A stretch of 41,059 nucleotides of DNA from a virus: positions 1 through 41,059 of the IMG/VR virus record IMGVR_UViG_3300036820_000631; one strand, written 5' to 3'. Below are positions 8,905-17,452 of the stretch, in pieces. The position numbers were made by a program, and so were the translations under genes. The notes below the pieces were generated by a model, which was not told the DNA's origin, searched no databases, and saw only the letters and a program-made list of their open reading frames with translations. Positions within the stretch are counted from its first letter, which is position 1; each line of letters starts with the position of its first letter.

Positions 8905-9318
8905 CTATTTTCCTATCTCCGCCATGCACTCCCGGCAGCGCAGCAGGTGCAGCGCGTTGGGCATCCCGCAGCGCGGGCACGGCGGATGCCCCGATTCGAA
9001 GCGGTTGCGTTCACGGCGCAGTATCATCAGGCCCTCCACCTCGGCCGCGGCAAGCTGGAGGTCGACAACGTCGAGCACGCGTTCAAGCCAGATAAGGTAA
9101 CTGGCCCAGACATAGCAGCCGTCCGGAACTGTTCTCCGGGGCAACAGCTTGCCGCGCGCCTCAGCCTGGAGTTCCACCGGCGTGTCGGCGAGGATCTTTG
9201 ACGCGATCGGGTATTCATAGCCCTCCTCGAAGAACTCGGCCGCCGCGCGCGCAAGGGCATCCGGATCGCGGGAGGCGTCGCGCCAGACAGGGCGCTTCGA
9301 ACTGGGGGGCGCGGTCAA
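8905..9318 (-). CDS. Tail chaperone extension-like ORF with C-terminal zinc ribbon
   Basis: An open frame of 137 codons placed directly before the tape measure, where λ-like phages carry the T part of the G/GT tail assembly chaperone. The C-terminus has a zinc-ribbon pattern: CPRC and CREC pairs separated by ~14 residues. No ATG or GTG with a Shine-Dalgarno site is seen at its beginning. The first possible start is TTG at 9318, immediately after the TGA of the upstream gene and in the same frame. It may therefore be made by TGA readthrough or reinitiation. Separate expression from the TTG is the conservative reading. Function is inferred from position only. Confidence 0.5.
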   Translation of the reverse strand: MTAPPSSKRPVWRDASRDPDALARAAAEFFEEGYEYPIASKILADTPVELQAEARGKLLPRRTVPDGCYVWASYLIWLERVLDVVDLQLAAAEVEGLMILRRERNRFESGHPPCPRCGMPNALHLLRCRECMAEIGK

Positions 9319-10053
9319 TCACGGGATCTCGATGGACTGGCTGGGAGAGAAGAGCTGCATCGCCGCGGTGGCCTTGTGCATGGCGTCCATCTCGCTGCGG
9401 ATGGCCTCGATGCCCGTCAACGGTTCGCCTTTGGCGGCGTAGCCTTCGACCGAATCGATGAGCTGGTCGTAGAGACGCATGGCGACGGACTGCCGGTTCG
9501 GATAGACGGTGACGCCGTCCTGGCCGGTCCCGAGGATGCGCGTGCGCGAAGTCTCGAAGTTGAATTCGCGCATTTGCTCGATCGAGGGATGCCGGAAGCG
9601 GTGCACCAGCCCCGAGTAGGTTGTCATGCGGCCGGTCTGCTTTTCCATCGACCAGCTGCTGGTGAGCCGCACGTCGATGTGGGGTCCGAGAACGAGATCG
9701 TCGACCGCGGTCTCGCAGGCCACCGCGCGCAGCACCACGCCGACCGTCACCTTGTGCTGGATGGGCAGCGCCGCCTTCCAGTCGGCCGCTGTGGCGTCGA
9801 AGTCGTAGCCGTGCACCGAACTCAGTGTGCGGTCGACCAGCTCCAGCAGCGCGGTGTCGCTCTCGAACACGCGCTCCTCCACGCCGTTGTGGCGCAGAGT
9901 GCGGTTCACGATGCCATCGAAGAACTTCTGCCAGTCGGGCTGGGTGACGCGGCGGAAGTGCCAGGTGAGCAGTTTTTGATTGACGCGCAGCGCGATCGAG
10001 CGCGGCGCGTCGAGTGGCAGCAATACTTTGTCCTGCTGCTCTGTCTCGGTCAT
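9319..10053 (-). CDS. Probable tail assembly chaperone-like protein
   Basis: A protein of 244 aa from the ATG at 10053, with GGGGAG seven bases upstream; an earlier in-frame start at 10113 is less likely. It lies between the tail tube gene and the tape measure, the usual place of the tail assembly chaperone. The sequence is soluble, mixed α/β and rich in charged residues, with no transmembrane segment or known catalytic motif. It ends in a single TGA that is in frame with the next ORF. The protein is longer than λ gpG (about 140 aa), so the chaperone call is by synteny rather than similarity. Confidence 0.45.
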   Translation of the reverse strand: MTETEQQDKVLLPLDAPRSIALRVNQKLLTWHFRRVTQPDWQKFFDGIVNRTLRHNGVEERVFESDTALLELVDRTLSSVHGYDFDATAADWKAALPIQHKVTVGVVLRAVACETAVDDLVLGPHIDVRLTSSWSMEKQTGRMTTYSGLVHRFRHPSIEQMREFNFETSRTRILGTGQDGVTVYPNRQSVAMRLYDQLIDSVEGYAAKGEPLTGIEAIRSEMDAMHKATAAMQLFSPSQSIEIP

Positions 10054-10118
10054 GGTGTGGTCTCCCCGGGAAAAGGGCGGAGCGCGATCAGCCGAACGCG
10101 CCCCGCGGTGCAAAACTT

Positions 10119-11132
10119 CTAGGCGGCCGTCAGGTATGCCACCTCGGTGTTCATCACCGTTGCGGTGACGGGCTGGGCGCCGGCCGGTTTCAGGATCGAT
10201 TGCTGATCGAGCTCGACGGTGTAGATCACGTACTTGTCCTGCTCTCCGAGATCTGACTTCGGAATGATCACGTTGGGATAGTCGATCGTGAGCGATGTCG
10301 CGCTGCTGGTAGCCGCGATCTTCACTTCGAGCAGCGTCTGGTTCATCATCCAGTCGCGAACGTCGGACGTGGTGTCGATGGCGATGACCAGCTTGAGGCT
10401 GTGAACAGGGTTGCCATAGCGCGGGAAGACGGGATAGACGCCGCCGCCGCAGGAACGGAACAGATCGTTCGCATGATCGAACGTCGCTTCCCAGCTCAGC
10501 ACCCGGGGCGCCATGGAAACCGGCGCGCCGGCCGGTCCGATCGAGACGATCGAGTCAGACCCGTAGATGTACTGCGCGGTGGGCAGCGCCGGCAGTCCGG
10601 CGGCGATCACGCCATCGGTGTAGCGGCCGGTGCCGATGAAGCTGGCCTTCGCCATGATCGAGCCTTTATCCGCGCCCGAGAGCACGACCTTGGTGCACGA
10701 CATGTCGATGAACTTCCGCTTCAGTCCGGGCGCGTCCTCGATATAGACGTTGGTGAGCTGCGCCGGCGCGCCGGTGTCCGCCCAGGTGAGCACATGGGTG
10801 TTGGCCGCGCCGTCAGCGCCGGCCGTGTAGACCTCGGTGCCCATGCACATCGCCAGCATCCAGCCGGCGAGGAAGTCGTCAAGCCGCGCGTCGATCTCGC
10901 CTGAGGACTGCTGCGTGATCAGCCGGCTCTCGGTCGCGAACGAGCTGCCCTTGCCCGCGTATTGATAGTCGGACTCTTTGCCGAGCTCGATCTGGAAGAA
11001 GCCGCTGGTGTCGGGGCGGCCGCGATAGGTGAAGGCCGCGTCGGCCATGGTCTCCGCGAGTGTCGCCTGGATATTGGCCGGCAGCACCACGTTGCGAAGA
11101 AGGGATCGTTGCGTCGTAAAAGCGGTTGGCAT
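10119..11132 (-). CDS. Major tail tube protein-like
   Basis: A protein of 337 aa whose ATG is preceded by AAGGAGAAG at good spacing. It follows the tail terminator-like gene and precedes the chaperone genes, the normal slot for the tail tube protein of a long flexible tail. The sequence is β-rich with many small and polar residues, typical of polymerising tube proteins. There is no sheath gene next to it, which argues for a non-contractile tail. The strong ribosome-binding site fits a protein needed in many copies. The length is above the λ gpV size (246 aa), suggesting an added surface domain. Confidence 0.6.
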   Translation of the reverse strand: MPTAFTTQRSLLRNVVLPANIQATLAETMADAAFTYRGRPDTSGFFQIELGKESDYQYAGKGSSFATESRLITQQSSGEIDARLDDFLAGWMLAMCMGTEVYTAGADGAANTHVLTWADTGAPAQLTNVYIEDAPGLKRKFIDMSCTKVVLSGADKGSIMAKASFIGTGRYTDGVIAAGLPALPTAQYIYGSDSIVSIGPAGAPVSMAPRVLSWEATFDHANDLFRSCGGGVYPVFPRYGNPVHSLKLVIAIDTTSDVRDWMMNQTLLEVKIAATSSATSLTIDYPNVIIPKSDLGEQDKYVIYTVELDQQSILKPAGAQPVTATVMNTEVAYLTAA

Positions 11133-11141
11133 TTCTTCTCC

Positions 11142-11621
11142 TTAAAGCGGAAATTCCTCGACCGTGTGCGTGATGCGTGCCGTGTGGCACAGATACCTTC
11201 CGAACCAGACGAGCTTTACTCCTTCGATCTTCGGCGGCCCTGACCAGTCGAAGTAGACGCCGCTGCCCTCGGTCTCGAGGTGACGTCCGGAGTACGGAAA
11301 CAGCGCGCTGGCGATGGCGTCGACCTCCGCCTGCCACAGTGGCTCGCTGATGCCGTCCTGGAAGCCGCGGTAGCCGGTGAGCACGATCGTGTGCACCGCA
11401 CGCCCCGCCTGCATGGCGACGTCGGCAGTGGCTGTCCCGTCCCGCGTCGTCATCCAGGCGTGGATGTAAGCCTGTCCCGGAACGGTCTTCGTATCGAGAA
11501 ACAGATTGTCGAAGGCCGCGTCGACATTGGCGAAGCGCAGCTGGTCATAAAGGTTCGGTCCAGCCGCCTGGACGCCCTGGAGAACCGCGAACACGGCGGC
11601 GACGGCCGCGGCGGAGTTCAC
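11142..11621 (-). CDS. Tail terminator-like protein
   Basis: A protein of 159 aa with a GTG start at 11621 that forms a GTGA overlap with the preceding gene. It lies between a gp10-like head-tail joining gene and the tail tube gene. In λ/HK97-type modules this is the position of the tail terminator (gpU), which caps the tube and joins it to the head. The N-terminus is a short Ala-rich helix and the remainder is α/β with a C-terminal strand. There is no unique motif, so the identity rests on order and size. Confidence 0.45.
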   Translation of the reverse strand: MNSAAAVAAVFAVLQGVQAAGPNLYDQLRFANVDAAFDNLFLDTKTVPGQAYIHAWMTTRDGTATADVAMQAGRAVHTIVLTGYRGFQDGISEPLWQAEVDAIASALFPYSGRHLETEGSGVYFDWSGPPKIEGVKLVWFGRYLCHTARITHTVEEFPL

Positions 11622-12157
11622 GCGTGGCCTCCCGTGAATCCATGCTCGGCCAGCGCCTGCGCGATCGCCGCTTCCAGCACTTCAGGCGCGATCGGCTCCA
11701 GCTGATCGAGCGCACGCTCGAACATGAAGTGCCCCTGCATGCCGCGCTTCGCAATAGTCTTCGCCACGGCGAAGGCGATGCTCATCACCTGTTTCTCGTC
11801 ACCAAAGCCGAACTTCTTCTGCACCCACGGAATCAGCGCGGATGGCGGCGGCATGTGCGGACGCGCGCCCGTCTCGACCGGAGCGGCATAAACGTCGGCG
11901 CCCAGCGTCGGCGCAACGCCGATCACCTCGCGGCACATGGTTGCCTCGCGTGTGAAGCTGGACACGATGCTGGCCACCAGGTGGCCGAAGGCCACAGCTG
12001 GCGGCAGATTGCCATAGGGCGTCGCGATGTTCTGCTCCACCATCTCGGCGCCCTTCACGCCGAGCGCTTCGAGGCCGGTCTGGACGCCGGCGGCAAACGC
12101 CGCCTCCATCTCCGGAGGGAGATTCTCCGCGCCGCTCAGCTGTGCGTTCCAGGTCAT
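11618..12157 (-). CDS. HK97 gp10-like head-tail joining / minor tail protein
   Basis: A protein of 179 aa overlapping both neighbours by ATGA or GTGA. The N-terminus is helical, followed by a conserved-looking TGARPHMPP segment. That resembles the GTxPHxI motif of HK97 gp10/gpZ-type neck proteins, where a Gly-Thr/Ala-Arg-Pro-His turn precedes hydrophobic residues. The C-terminus is helical and acidic. Such proteins sit at the head-tail interface between connector and tail terminator. The motif plus gene order gives moderate confidence. Confidence 0.55.
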   Translation of the reverse strand: MTWNAQLSGAENLPPEMEAAFAAGVQTGLEALGVKGAEMVEQNIATPYGNLPPAVAFGHLVASIVSSFTREATMCREVIGVAPTLGADVYAAPVETGARPHMPPPSALIPWVQKKFGFGDEKQVMSIAFAVAKTIAKRGMQGHFMFERALDQLEPIAPEVLEAAIAQALAEHGFTGGHA

Positions 12158-12879
12158 CGGCTGTATTTGTCGTGGACGAGCCGGTCCACGCCGGAATTTT
12201 GTTCGAGGTACTGGTTACCCAGCGCGAACGCGGCCTGCACTTCTCCGTCTCCGGCCGCGCCCTCCTCGATGCCCATGTGGTTGAAGTAGCGTTTGCGCAG
12301 CATCTTCGCCACGCCCTGCACTTCCTGCGACTTCGTCCGGTAATTGACGACATCGACGTTCATCGTCGGATCGCCCACACCGATGTAGTAGCTGGCCAGC
12401 CACTCGGCCGCCAGCGACGCGGTGAAGTCCACCACCGCGAAGAAATCGCGATCGGGAACCGTGGAGCCGTCCGCCAGATGCCGCGCCGTCCAGATAACGC
12501 GGAGGACGTCGCCGGGAGGCGGCGTGTCGAAATTGATCAGGATTCGGTCCGGCTGCCCCGGCGTGTGGTAGATCCGGTAGTCGGAGTCGAGGATCAGCTG
12601 CGGCGGCTGCTGCATAACCGGGTATTCGATCTGGCGGATGACGGAGAAGTTCGATTCCCAGACCGGCAGATCGCCGCCCTCGCCCGGTGCTACAGGCGTC
12701 GGCACATAGTTCGTGCCGTTGCCCTCGACGTCGCTCACCACTTCGAGCGGCGCGTCGAGCGAATAACGCTGAAGCACCGCGCGGGCCGCGAACCCTTCCA
12801 GCAGAGGCGTGGTCTTCCCCGAGGAGTCGTTGAAGACCCCGGGGACCGCCGCCGCCAGCTTCTGGATCGAACAGGCCAT
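12154..12879 (-). CDS. Head-tail connector / adaptor protein
   Basis: A protein of 241 aa immediately after the small head decoration-like gene and overlapping the next gene by ATGA. The C-terminal half is helical and contains a WLASYYIGVGD segment followed by a region of charged helix, similar in style to gp6/gp15-type adaptors. The N-terminal half is more β-rich. Its place after the capsid and before the gp10-like protein is that of the adaptor that docks to the portal. I found no diagnostic motif. Confidence 0.45.
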   Translation of the reverse strand: MACSIQKLAAAVPGVFNDSSGKTTPLLEGFAARAVLQRYSLDAPLEVVSDVEGNGTNYVPTPVAPGEGGDLPVWESNFSVIRQIEYPVMQQPPQLILDSDYRIYHTPGQPDRILINFDTPPPGDVLRVIWTARHLADGSTVPDRDFFAVVDFTASLAAEWLASYYIGVGDPTMNVDVVNYRTKSQEVQGVAKMLRKRYFNHMGIEEGAAGDGEVQAAFALGNQYLEQNSGVDRLVHDKYSR

Positions 12880-12883
12880 CGCT

Positions 12884-13273
12884 CTAGGCGTCCACCTGGA
12901 CCATGTCGAGCACGATGAATGCCGCCTTCGGCACGGTGGTTGCAGGCACGCTGGTGACGTCGACGGTAACGGTGTCGCCGCTGTTCAGGCGGAAGCCGCC
13001 GGGGAAGTTCGAATCGTCGATGATCTCGGTTGACAAGGACTTTCCACTGGCCGCGCCGGCGATCGAGAGGCTGTTCGCTGCGTTGATGGCGTTGCCGTTG
13101 ACCTTGAGGTTCACGTTGGTAGCGCCCGCACCGGTGCCCGTGTCGCTCAGGCAGAGCTGCGCGGAGGCGATGCGCATCATGCGCGGCGCAACATAGGTGG
13201 CCACGCCGTTGGCCGCGGCCGGAGGCGCCGGCAGCGGGATCGTGATGGTGCTCCTGCGAAAAGAGTCCTGCAT
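12884..13273 (-). CDS. Small head decoration / capsid-stabilising-like protein
   Basis: A protein of 129 aa from the ATG at 13273, which has GAGGAA five bases upstream; an in-frame codon at 13333 would add a Pro/Arg-rich leader and is less likely. It directly follows the capsid gene. The sequence is small, Ala/Thr/Asn-rich and predicted all-β, as expected for a trimeric decoration or head-fibre protein. The strong ribosome-binding site suits a highly expressed structural protein. The role is inferred from position and composition. Confidence 0.5.
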   Translation of the reverse strand: MQDSFRRSTITIPLPAPPAAANGVATYVAPRMMRIASAQLCLSDTGTGAGATNVNLKVNGNAINAANSLSIAGAASGKSLSTEIIDDSNFPGGFRLNSGDTVTVDVTSVPATTVPKAAFIVLDMVQVDA

Positions 13274-13299
13274 GAATTTCCTCGCTTCTCGGTTTGGCA

Positions 13300-13319
13300 G
13301 CCCGGGTGTCGGCCCGGGC
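13300..13319 (-). other. GC-rich inverted repeat in the capsid-decoration gap
   Basis: GCCCGGG and CCCGGGC form a perfect 7-bp stem with a 6-base loop in the 125-base gap between the capsid stop and the decoration-protein start. No T-run follows on the transcribed strand, so it is not a classical terminator. It may stabilise the capsid mRNA 3' end or attenuate transcription. Confidence 0.45.
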
Positions 13320-13398
13320 CACCGTATCACCACCCCGACAGGTGGGGGAGCCGGATACGCTCAACTCCCCTTCGCAGTGTTCCTGTTGCGCCGCCCGA

Positions 13399-16086
13399 TT
13401 AGCCAGCGACGACGTTCTTGCCGACTCCGCGGAAGTCGACGATCGCGCCCGCGAAGACCATCTTCACCTTGTACTGCAGCTCATCCATCGTGAACTGCGT
13501 GCCGATGGTGGGCTGGTTGGCGAGGAAGATCTGTGGGTTCTCGATCCCGTCGAGGAAACCGATCTCGATAAACGGCGCGTTGTTCTGCTGCGTGCCGTAG
13601 TACCAGTCGGTCACGTCCGTGAGCTTCTCGTTGACGATGATCCGCTCGTTGTTCGCGCCGAACCGCTGGAAGAACGCGTTCGACCCGGCCGTGTTGGTCT
13701 GGTTGATCTGGATGGCGGTAGTCTTCAGCTGCGCAGGCACCATCACCCAGTCGAGCGGCAGACCCAGCGGCTCGCCCGAGTTCTTTTCTGTCTGGGTGAG
13801 CAGCGAGATCTCGGCCGCGATCAGCGACTCCTGCGAGAGCGCCGCGCTGCCCAGGTTGCTGTGACCGCTCGCGAACCACGCCACGCTGTCGGCCGTGTAG
13901 TTCGGGTTGTTCACGAAGAAGTTCGTGATGTAGTTCTTGAGCGTCCAGCGGCCCGCCCGCGCGAGGCGCCCAGGGAATCGGGCGATCGCTCCGAGATCGT
14001 CGTTGCGGATCGTCTCCTCGGAGATCGTGAGCAGGTTCCCGTACTTGCCGAGCTGATAGGTCACCAGCTCGTCAGTCGGATACGAGATCTCCGTGTAGGC
14101 GGCGCCTTCGCTGACCGTCGAGAGCTCAGAGAAGTAACCCTCGCGCACCCGGTCCTGCAGCTTGTAATCGCTGATGGGAGCCGTGGCGTAAAGCTGACTC
14201 AGGCCGTCCAGCGCCAGCTCCGCCCAGTCCTGCAGCAGCCGCTTGGTCATCGAGTTCAGCAGGATGTTCGGGAAGTCCCCGGTCAGCACCGCTTCCGACG
14301 CCAGAACGTGTCCCTGGAATCCGCCGCCACGCGTGAGCTTCGACAGGTCATGGTCGCCCGTGATCTGTACGTATGCTTCGCGCAGCCCGCGGAACGCCGG
14401 CACACCCTTGGTTGCCGCCTCTTTTACGCCGAGGGCAGCCTCCATCGCCAGTTGCAGCTTCTCCGTCGAGTCGAGCGTGACGCCGCGCACCGAAGCCGGC
14501 TGGACGCGGCCGACATTGCTGTAGGCTGCGAAGGCGTCGCGCACGCGCGTGATCTCGGCGTCGATCGCGGCGTCCGCGATGCTCGCCTCGGCCACGAGTG
14601 CGCTCTCCAGATGCTCGCGCACCAGCTTCTTCGCTGGCTCGCCGAGCTTCGAATCGGTGAGCTTCACCTCGATGCGGTTGCGCGACTGCAGGCGCTGCGC
14701 TTCGTGGAGGATGCCCTGCGCCTCGGCCGTGGTCACCGTGGCCGCGGGGGCCTCGGTCATCGCCGTGGTGACGGTTTCGAGGAAGGCCGGATATTCGGCC
14801 TCGGCCGTGTTGGCGAACTTCAGGCTCAGCTCGGCGCAGCGCGCAGGATTTTTCTGCCGAAGCGCTTCGAGCAGTTGAAGAATGGACTTCTTCATGGATG
14901 CTCCTTCGGTAGCGCTTGCCGCGCCGCCGCGGTTGCCGCTGCGCGCTGTACGCTGCTGCGCGATCACGGTGGATTGAGGGATGACGGCCGCCTGTTGCGC
15001 AACCGCAATGTCGTTGCCAGCAAAAGCCGCAGCCGTGAGGAATTCCCCGCCGGCGCCGGCGCGGATACAGAGATCGACGGAATAGAGCTTGCCCAGAGAT
15101 TCGGCCACCAGGCACTTCTTGCCTTCGACCACGCCGGCTTTGTAACCGACCGCGGCCAGCATCGAGACGGCAAAGAGATCGAGCTTCTTGCTCTCGCGTG
15201 CCTGGTCGAACTTCGATCGCAGCTCCGACTCGGCCGAGAACAGCTTGACGGAAGAAACGGCACTGGCGCCGTCGAACGTGCCGCCTTCGAGCCACCCGGC
15301 AATGCGGTCCGGATCGAGAGCGCCGGTAGGATCGCCGCCGCGCTGGTCGGGATGGCGGCGCCCGAAGGGACTGCCGCTCGCGGCTTCGGCAACCAGCTTC
15401 ACAAACTCGGCCGGATAGTAGTGTGGGACGGATTGCCCGTTGAGCGCGCCATTGCCCCAGCCCGCCTTCAGCACGCGAATCGGATAGGTCCCCGGCGCCC
15501 CCGCGTCGCCTTCGGTTGCGAGGAACGCGCAGGCTTCAGCAACCGGCACATAGGCCGTAGTCACCTCTTCGGCGTTGCTCAGCGTCACCTCATCGCCGTC
15601 GATGGTGTACGGGATGCGGTAGAGCTTGCCATCGTCAGAGCGTGCGATCAGGTAGGCGTCGAAGGTTTCGGAGAGCCAGAATCGCTGGTATCCCGAGCCG
15701 TCGAGACCGAACTGATCCCGCAGCGCGCCGTTGAGCAGCTGCAGCCTCTGATCGAGCGATAGGTCCGGGCCGGCCTCGGCCGTGACGTACTCTTTTTTGA
15801 ATTCGTCGGCATCGATGCCCATCTTCGTGGCCCTGGCCGCGAGCTTCTTCGCCAGCGCCTTCTTCTTCTTCGCCGGAATCACCTTGTCCTGATCCCAGCG
15901 CGCCATGGCATCGCGCACATGATCGGCGTCGAAGTCGGGCATGCTCCAGGTGGCGGGATCCTCCGGATCGCCAACGTAGAGGAAGTCGCCGGCCGGGTGC
16001 TCCTTGCCGTCGATCGCCTTGGTCTTTGCCTCTTCGGCGGCCAGCAACCAGCTCAGCCGATGTGTACCTGCAACTGCAGCTTTCAT
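13399..16086 (-). CDS. Fused head maturation protease - scaffold - major capsid protein
   Basis: A single 895-residue frame combining what is often two or three genes. Residues ~1-100 hold an HPAGDF segment and a DUF6582-like basic helix (around PAKKKKALAKKLA). Residues ~100-390 look like the phage head protease, with an LDLFAVSML segment where these enzymes carry the catalytic serine followed by a GKKCLVAES strand. Residues ~398-560 are helical and Ala/Glu-rich like a scaffold or delta domain. Residues ~560-895 are an HK97-fold major capsid protein of the Mu-like/HK97 kind. Within the frame, an AAGGAG five bases before an ATG at 14895 would give free 498-aa capsid protein. The protease would thus be a minor, longer product sharing the capsid C-terminus. 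Gene order after portal and MuF fits. Confidence 0.75.
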   Translation of the reverse strand: MKAAVAGTHRLSWLLAAEEAKTKAIDGKEHPAGDFLYVGDPEDPATWSMPDFDADHVRDAMARWDQDKVIPAKKKKALAKKLAARATKMGIDADEFKKEYVTAEAGPDLSLDQRLQLLNGALRDQFGLDGSGYQRFWLSETFDAYLIARSDDGKLYRIPYTIDGDEVTLSNAEEVTTAYVPVAEACAFLATEGDAGAPGTYPIRVLKAGWGNGALNGQSVPHYYPAEFVKLVAEAASGSPFGRRHPDQRGGDPTGALDPDRIAGWLEGGTFDGASAVSSVKLFSAESELRSKFDQARESKKLDLFAVSMLAAVGYKAGVVEGKKCLVAESLGKLYSVDLCIRAGAGGEFLTAAAFAGNDIAVAQQAAVIPQSTVIAQQRTARSGNRGGAASATEGASMKKSILQLLEALRQKNPARCAELSLKFANTAEAEYPAFLETVTTAMTEAPAATVTTAEAQGILHEAQRLQSRNRIEVKLTDSKLGEPAKKLVREHLESALVAEASIADAAIDAEITRVRDAFAAYSNVGRVQPASVRGVTLDSTEKLQLAMEAALGVKEAATKGVPAFRGLREAYVQITGDHDLSKLTRGGGFQGHVLASEAVLTGDFPNILLNSMTKRLLQDWAELALDGLSQLYATAPISDYKLQDRVREGYFSELSTVSEGAAYTEISYPTDELVTYQLGKYGNLLTISEETIRNDDLGAIARFPGRLARAGRWTLKNYITNFFVNNPNYTADSVAWFASGHSNLGSAALSQESLIAAEISLLTQTEKNSGEPLGLPLDWVMVPAQLKTTAIQINQTNTAGSNAFFQRFGANNERIIVNEKLTDVTDWYYGTQQNNAPFIEIGFLDGIENPQIFLANQPTIGTQFTMDELQYKVKMVFAGAIVDFRGVGKNVVAG
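14893..14906 (-). promoter_or_regulatory. Internal ribosome-binding site and start for the capsid part
   Basis: On the minus strand AAGGAG (14906-14901) lies five bases before an in-frame ATG at 14895, at the protease-to-scaffold boundary of the fused gene. Initiation here would yield a 498-residue scaffold-capsid protein in excess over the 895-residue fusion. Confidence 0.6.
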
Positions 16087-16127
16087 CGCAGCTCCCGGAA
16101 TGGGTGCGTACTTCGTCAGGGTTCATC

Positions 16128-16164
16128 TTCATCCGCCCGCTCCCGAGGGCCGCGGGCGGATGAA
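16128..16164 (-). terminator. Strong hairpin between the ChaB-like gene and the protease-capsid gene
   Basis: A perfect 13-bp stem (TTCATCCGCCCGC with its complement) and an 11-base loop lie in the 101-base gap upstream of the protease-capsid start. There is no following T-run on either strand. It could be an attenuator, an RNA-processing site or a weak terminator that separates packaging from head expression. Confidence 0.4.
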
Positions 16165-16187
16165 ACGGATGCGGCGGACGATAGGTC

Positions 16188-16538
16188 CTACTGCTGTTTC
16201 GCGCCTTTCTTCGGCGCCGGAGCGTCCACCGGGAAGGCGTACTTCCGGCCGTCGATCGTGACGCACAGCCGCGTGGCCACGCCTTTGATCGTCTTCGTCT
16301 CGCGCCGGATCACCTGCCAGTCGTAGAGATCATCGATCTCGGCCGCCGACGTCGGCGGGGTCACGCGGTGCAGAGTGTTCGCGGCCTTCACCGCGGCGAT
16401 CCGCGCGTTGCGCTCGTTGTTGCCGTTGTCCTGCATCGCCTGGGCAAAAGCTTTGTTATGCAGATCGGTCCACTTCTCCTGAATCTCGGGCGGGAAATTC
16501 GCCGGGGGAGCCGGGGTCTGGGTCGCGGTCGTAGTCAT
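16188..16538 (-). CDS. ChaB-like small protein
   Basis: A protein of 116 aa whose ATG lies eleven bases after an AAAGGAGG site that overlaps the stop of the MuF gene. Residues ~15-52 (FPPEIQEKW through AAVKAA) follow the ChaB-type pattern, a short three-helix domain found in several phage and cation-regulation proteins. The rest is a small β-rich stretch ending in basic residues. In Mu-like phages small proteins between MuF and the protease are common and of unknown role. The resemblance is partial and the function open. Confidence 0.5.
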   Translation of the reverse strand: MTTTATQTPAPPANFPPEIQEKWTDLHNKAFAQAMQDNGNNERNARIAAVKAANTLHRVTPPTSAAEIDDLYDWQVIRRETKTIKGVATRLCVTIDGRKYAFPVDAPAPKKGAKQQ

Positions 16539-16555
16539 GGCGTCTCTTGCCTCCT

Positions 16556-17452
16556 TTAGGCGGCTTGGACGGAGAGGCCATAGCTGCGCAGCAGCGCGCG
16601 ATCGCCCTCCGTGGGTTTCAGGTGAGCCTCAGCGATGTATGGCAGCTTGAGGCAGTGGCAGTTGATGGTGTTCTCAGCCGATCCGGCCGGATCGCGCGGG
16701 TAGCGCAGCAGCTCGCCCTCGATGAGGAACGGTTCGCCGGCCTTGCGGATCTGGCCGTCGGCCAGAAGGTGCCCGACGCGCGGAACGCGCGCTACCGGGA
16801 TGTGCTTCCAGATCGCTTCGATATTGTGGTTATGCTCAGCCAGCGCGTTGATTCGGGCGTCGGACGCCAGCGACTGCACGCGCATTACTTCGTTTGTCGC
16901 GATCGACATGGCGCGCTCCGCAACCTCGGAGAACATCCCGGAGAACTTGCCGCCTTCGAGCGCGCGCCCGATCTGCTCGGTGAGCTCGGACAGATTCAGC
17001 CGGCCGAGAGCTCCGCGCTGGATGGCGGCATTTACCTTCGCCGCGGCGTCGCTGGTGAGGCCGGTGATCAGATCGGCAGTGTATCCCTGAACCACCTGCA
17101 GCAGAGCGGTGTCGATCACCGGCTGCACAATCACCCCGCCGGCGGCGGCCGCCACCGTGGCGTCGACCTGCAGGGCCACCTGGCTGTATGCCGTCGCCTC
17201 CATCTTCTGCACTTCCGCCGACGCCTGGTCGCTGAACTGGCGCATCGCGCGATCGACCTGCTCCTTCAGGGCCGCCAGCCGCGCGGCGTTGTAGCTGTCG
17301 GGATTGGCGCGCGCCACGTCGGCGAGGATCTCGCGGTTGAGATCGTCGAGCAGCTTCCGGATGCGCGCGCGTACGTCCGGAGACAGCGCCTCGGCCTGCT
17401 TCGTCAGCAGGTTCAGCTGCTCCGCGTATGCCTGCGCGCGCGTGTCCGCCAT
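16556..17452 (-). CDS. MuF-like head morphogenesis protein
   Basis: A protein of 298 aa whose start overlaps the portal stop by one base (TGATG). The C-terminal ~110 residues carry the MuF/SPP1 gp7 signature: an Asn-rich helix (TNEVMRVQSLASDARINAL), a conserved Trp (IWKHIP), an RVGHLLADGQ segment, and a C-terminal pRDP...ENTINCHC block. The N-terminal ~180 residues are helical. MuF proteins are minor head proteins associated with the portal, incorporated in few copies and thought to be ejected or to assist assembly. The His and Cys residues of the C-terminal block are intact. High confidence in family. Confidence 0.88.
   Translation of the reverse strand: MADTRAQAYAEQLNLLTKQAEALSPDVRARIRKLLDDLNREILADVARANPDSYNAARLAALKEQVDRAMRQFSDQASAEVQKMEATAYSQVALQVDATVAAAAGGVIVQPVIDTALLQVVQGYTADLITGLTSDAAAKVNAAIQRGALGRLNLSELTEQIGRALEGGKFSGMFSEVAERAMSIATNEVMRVQSLASDARINALAEHNHNIEAIWKHIPVARVPRVGHLLADGQIRKAGEPFLIEGELLRYPRDPAGSAENTINCHCLKLPYIAEAHLKPTEGDRALLRSYGLSVQAA

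Noticed and set aside
13294-15762. 822-codon open frame opposite the protease-capsid gene
   Set aside because: It mirrors the capsid coding strand, with codon-bias-driven openness and Arg/Leu/Asp-rich shadow composition.
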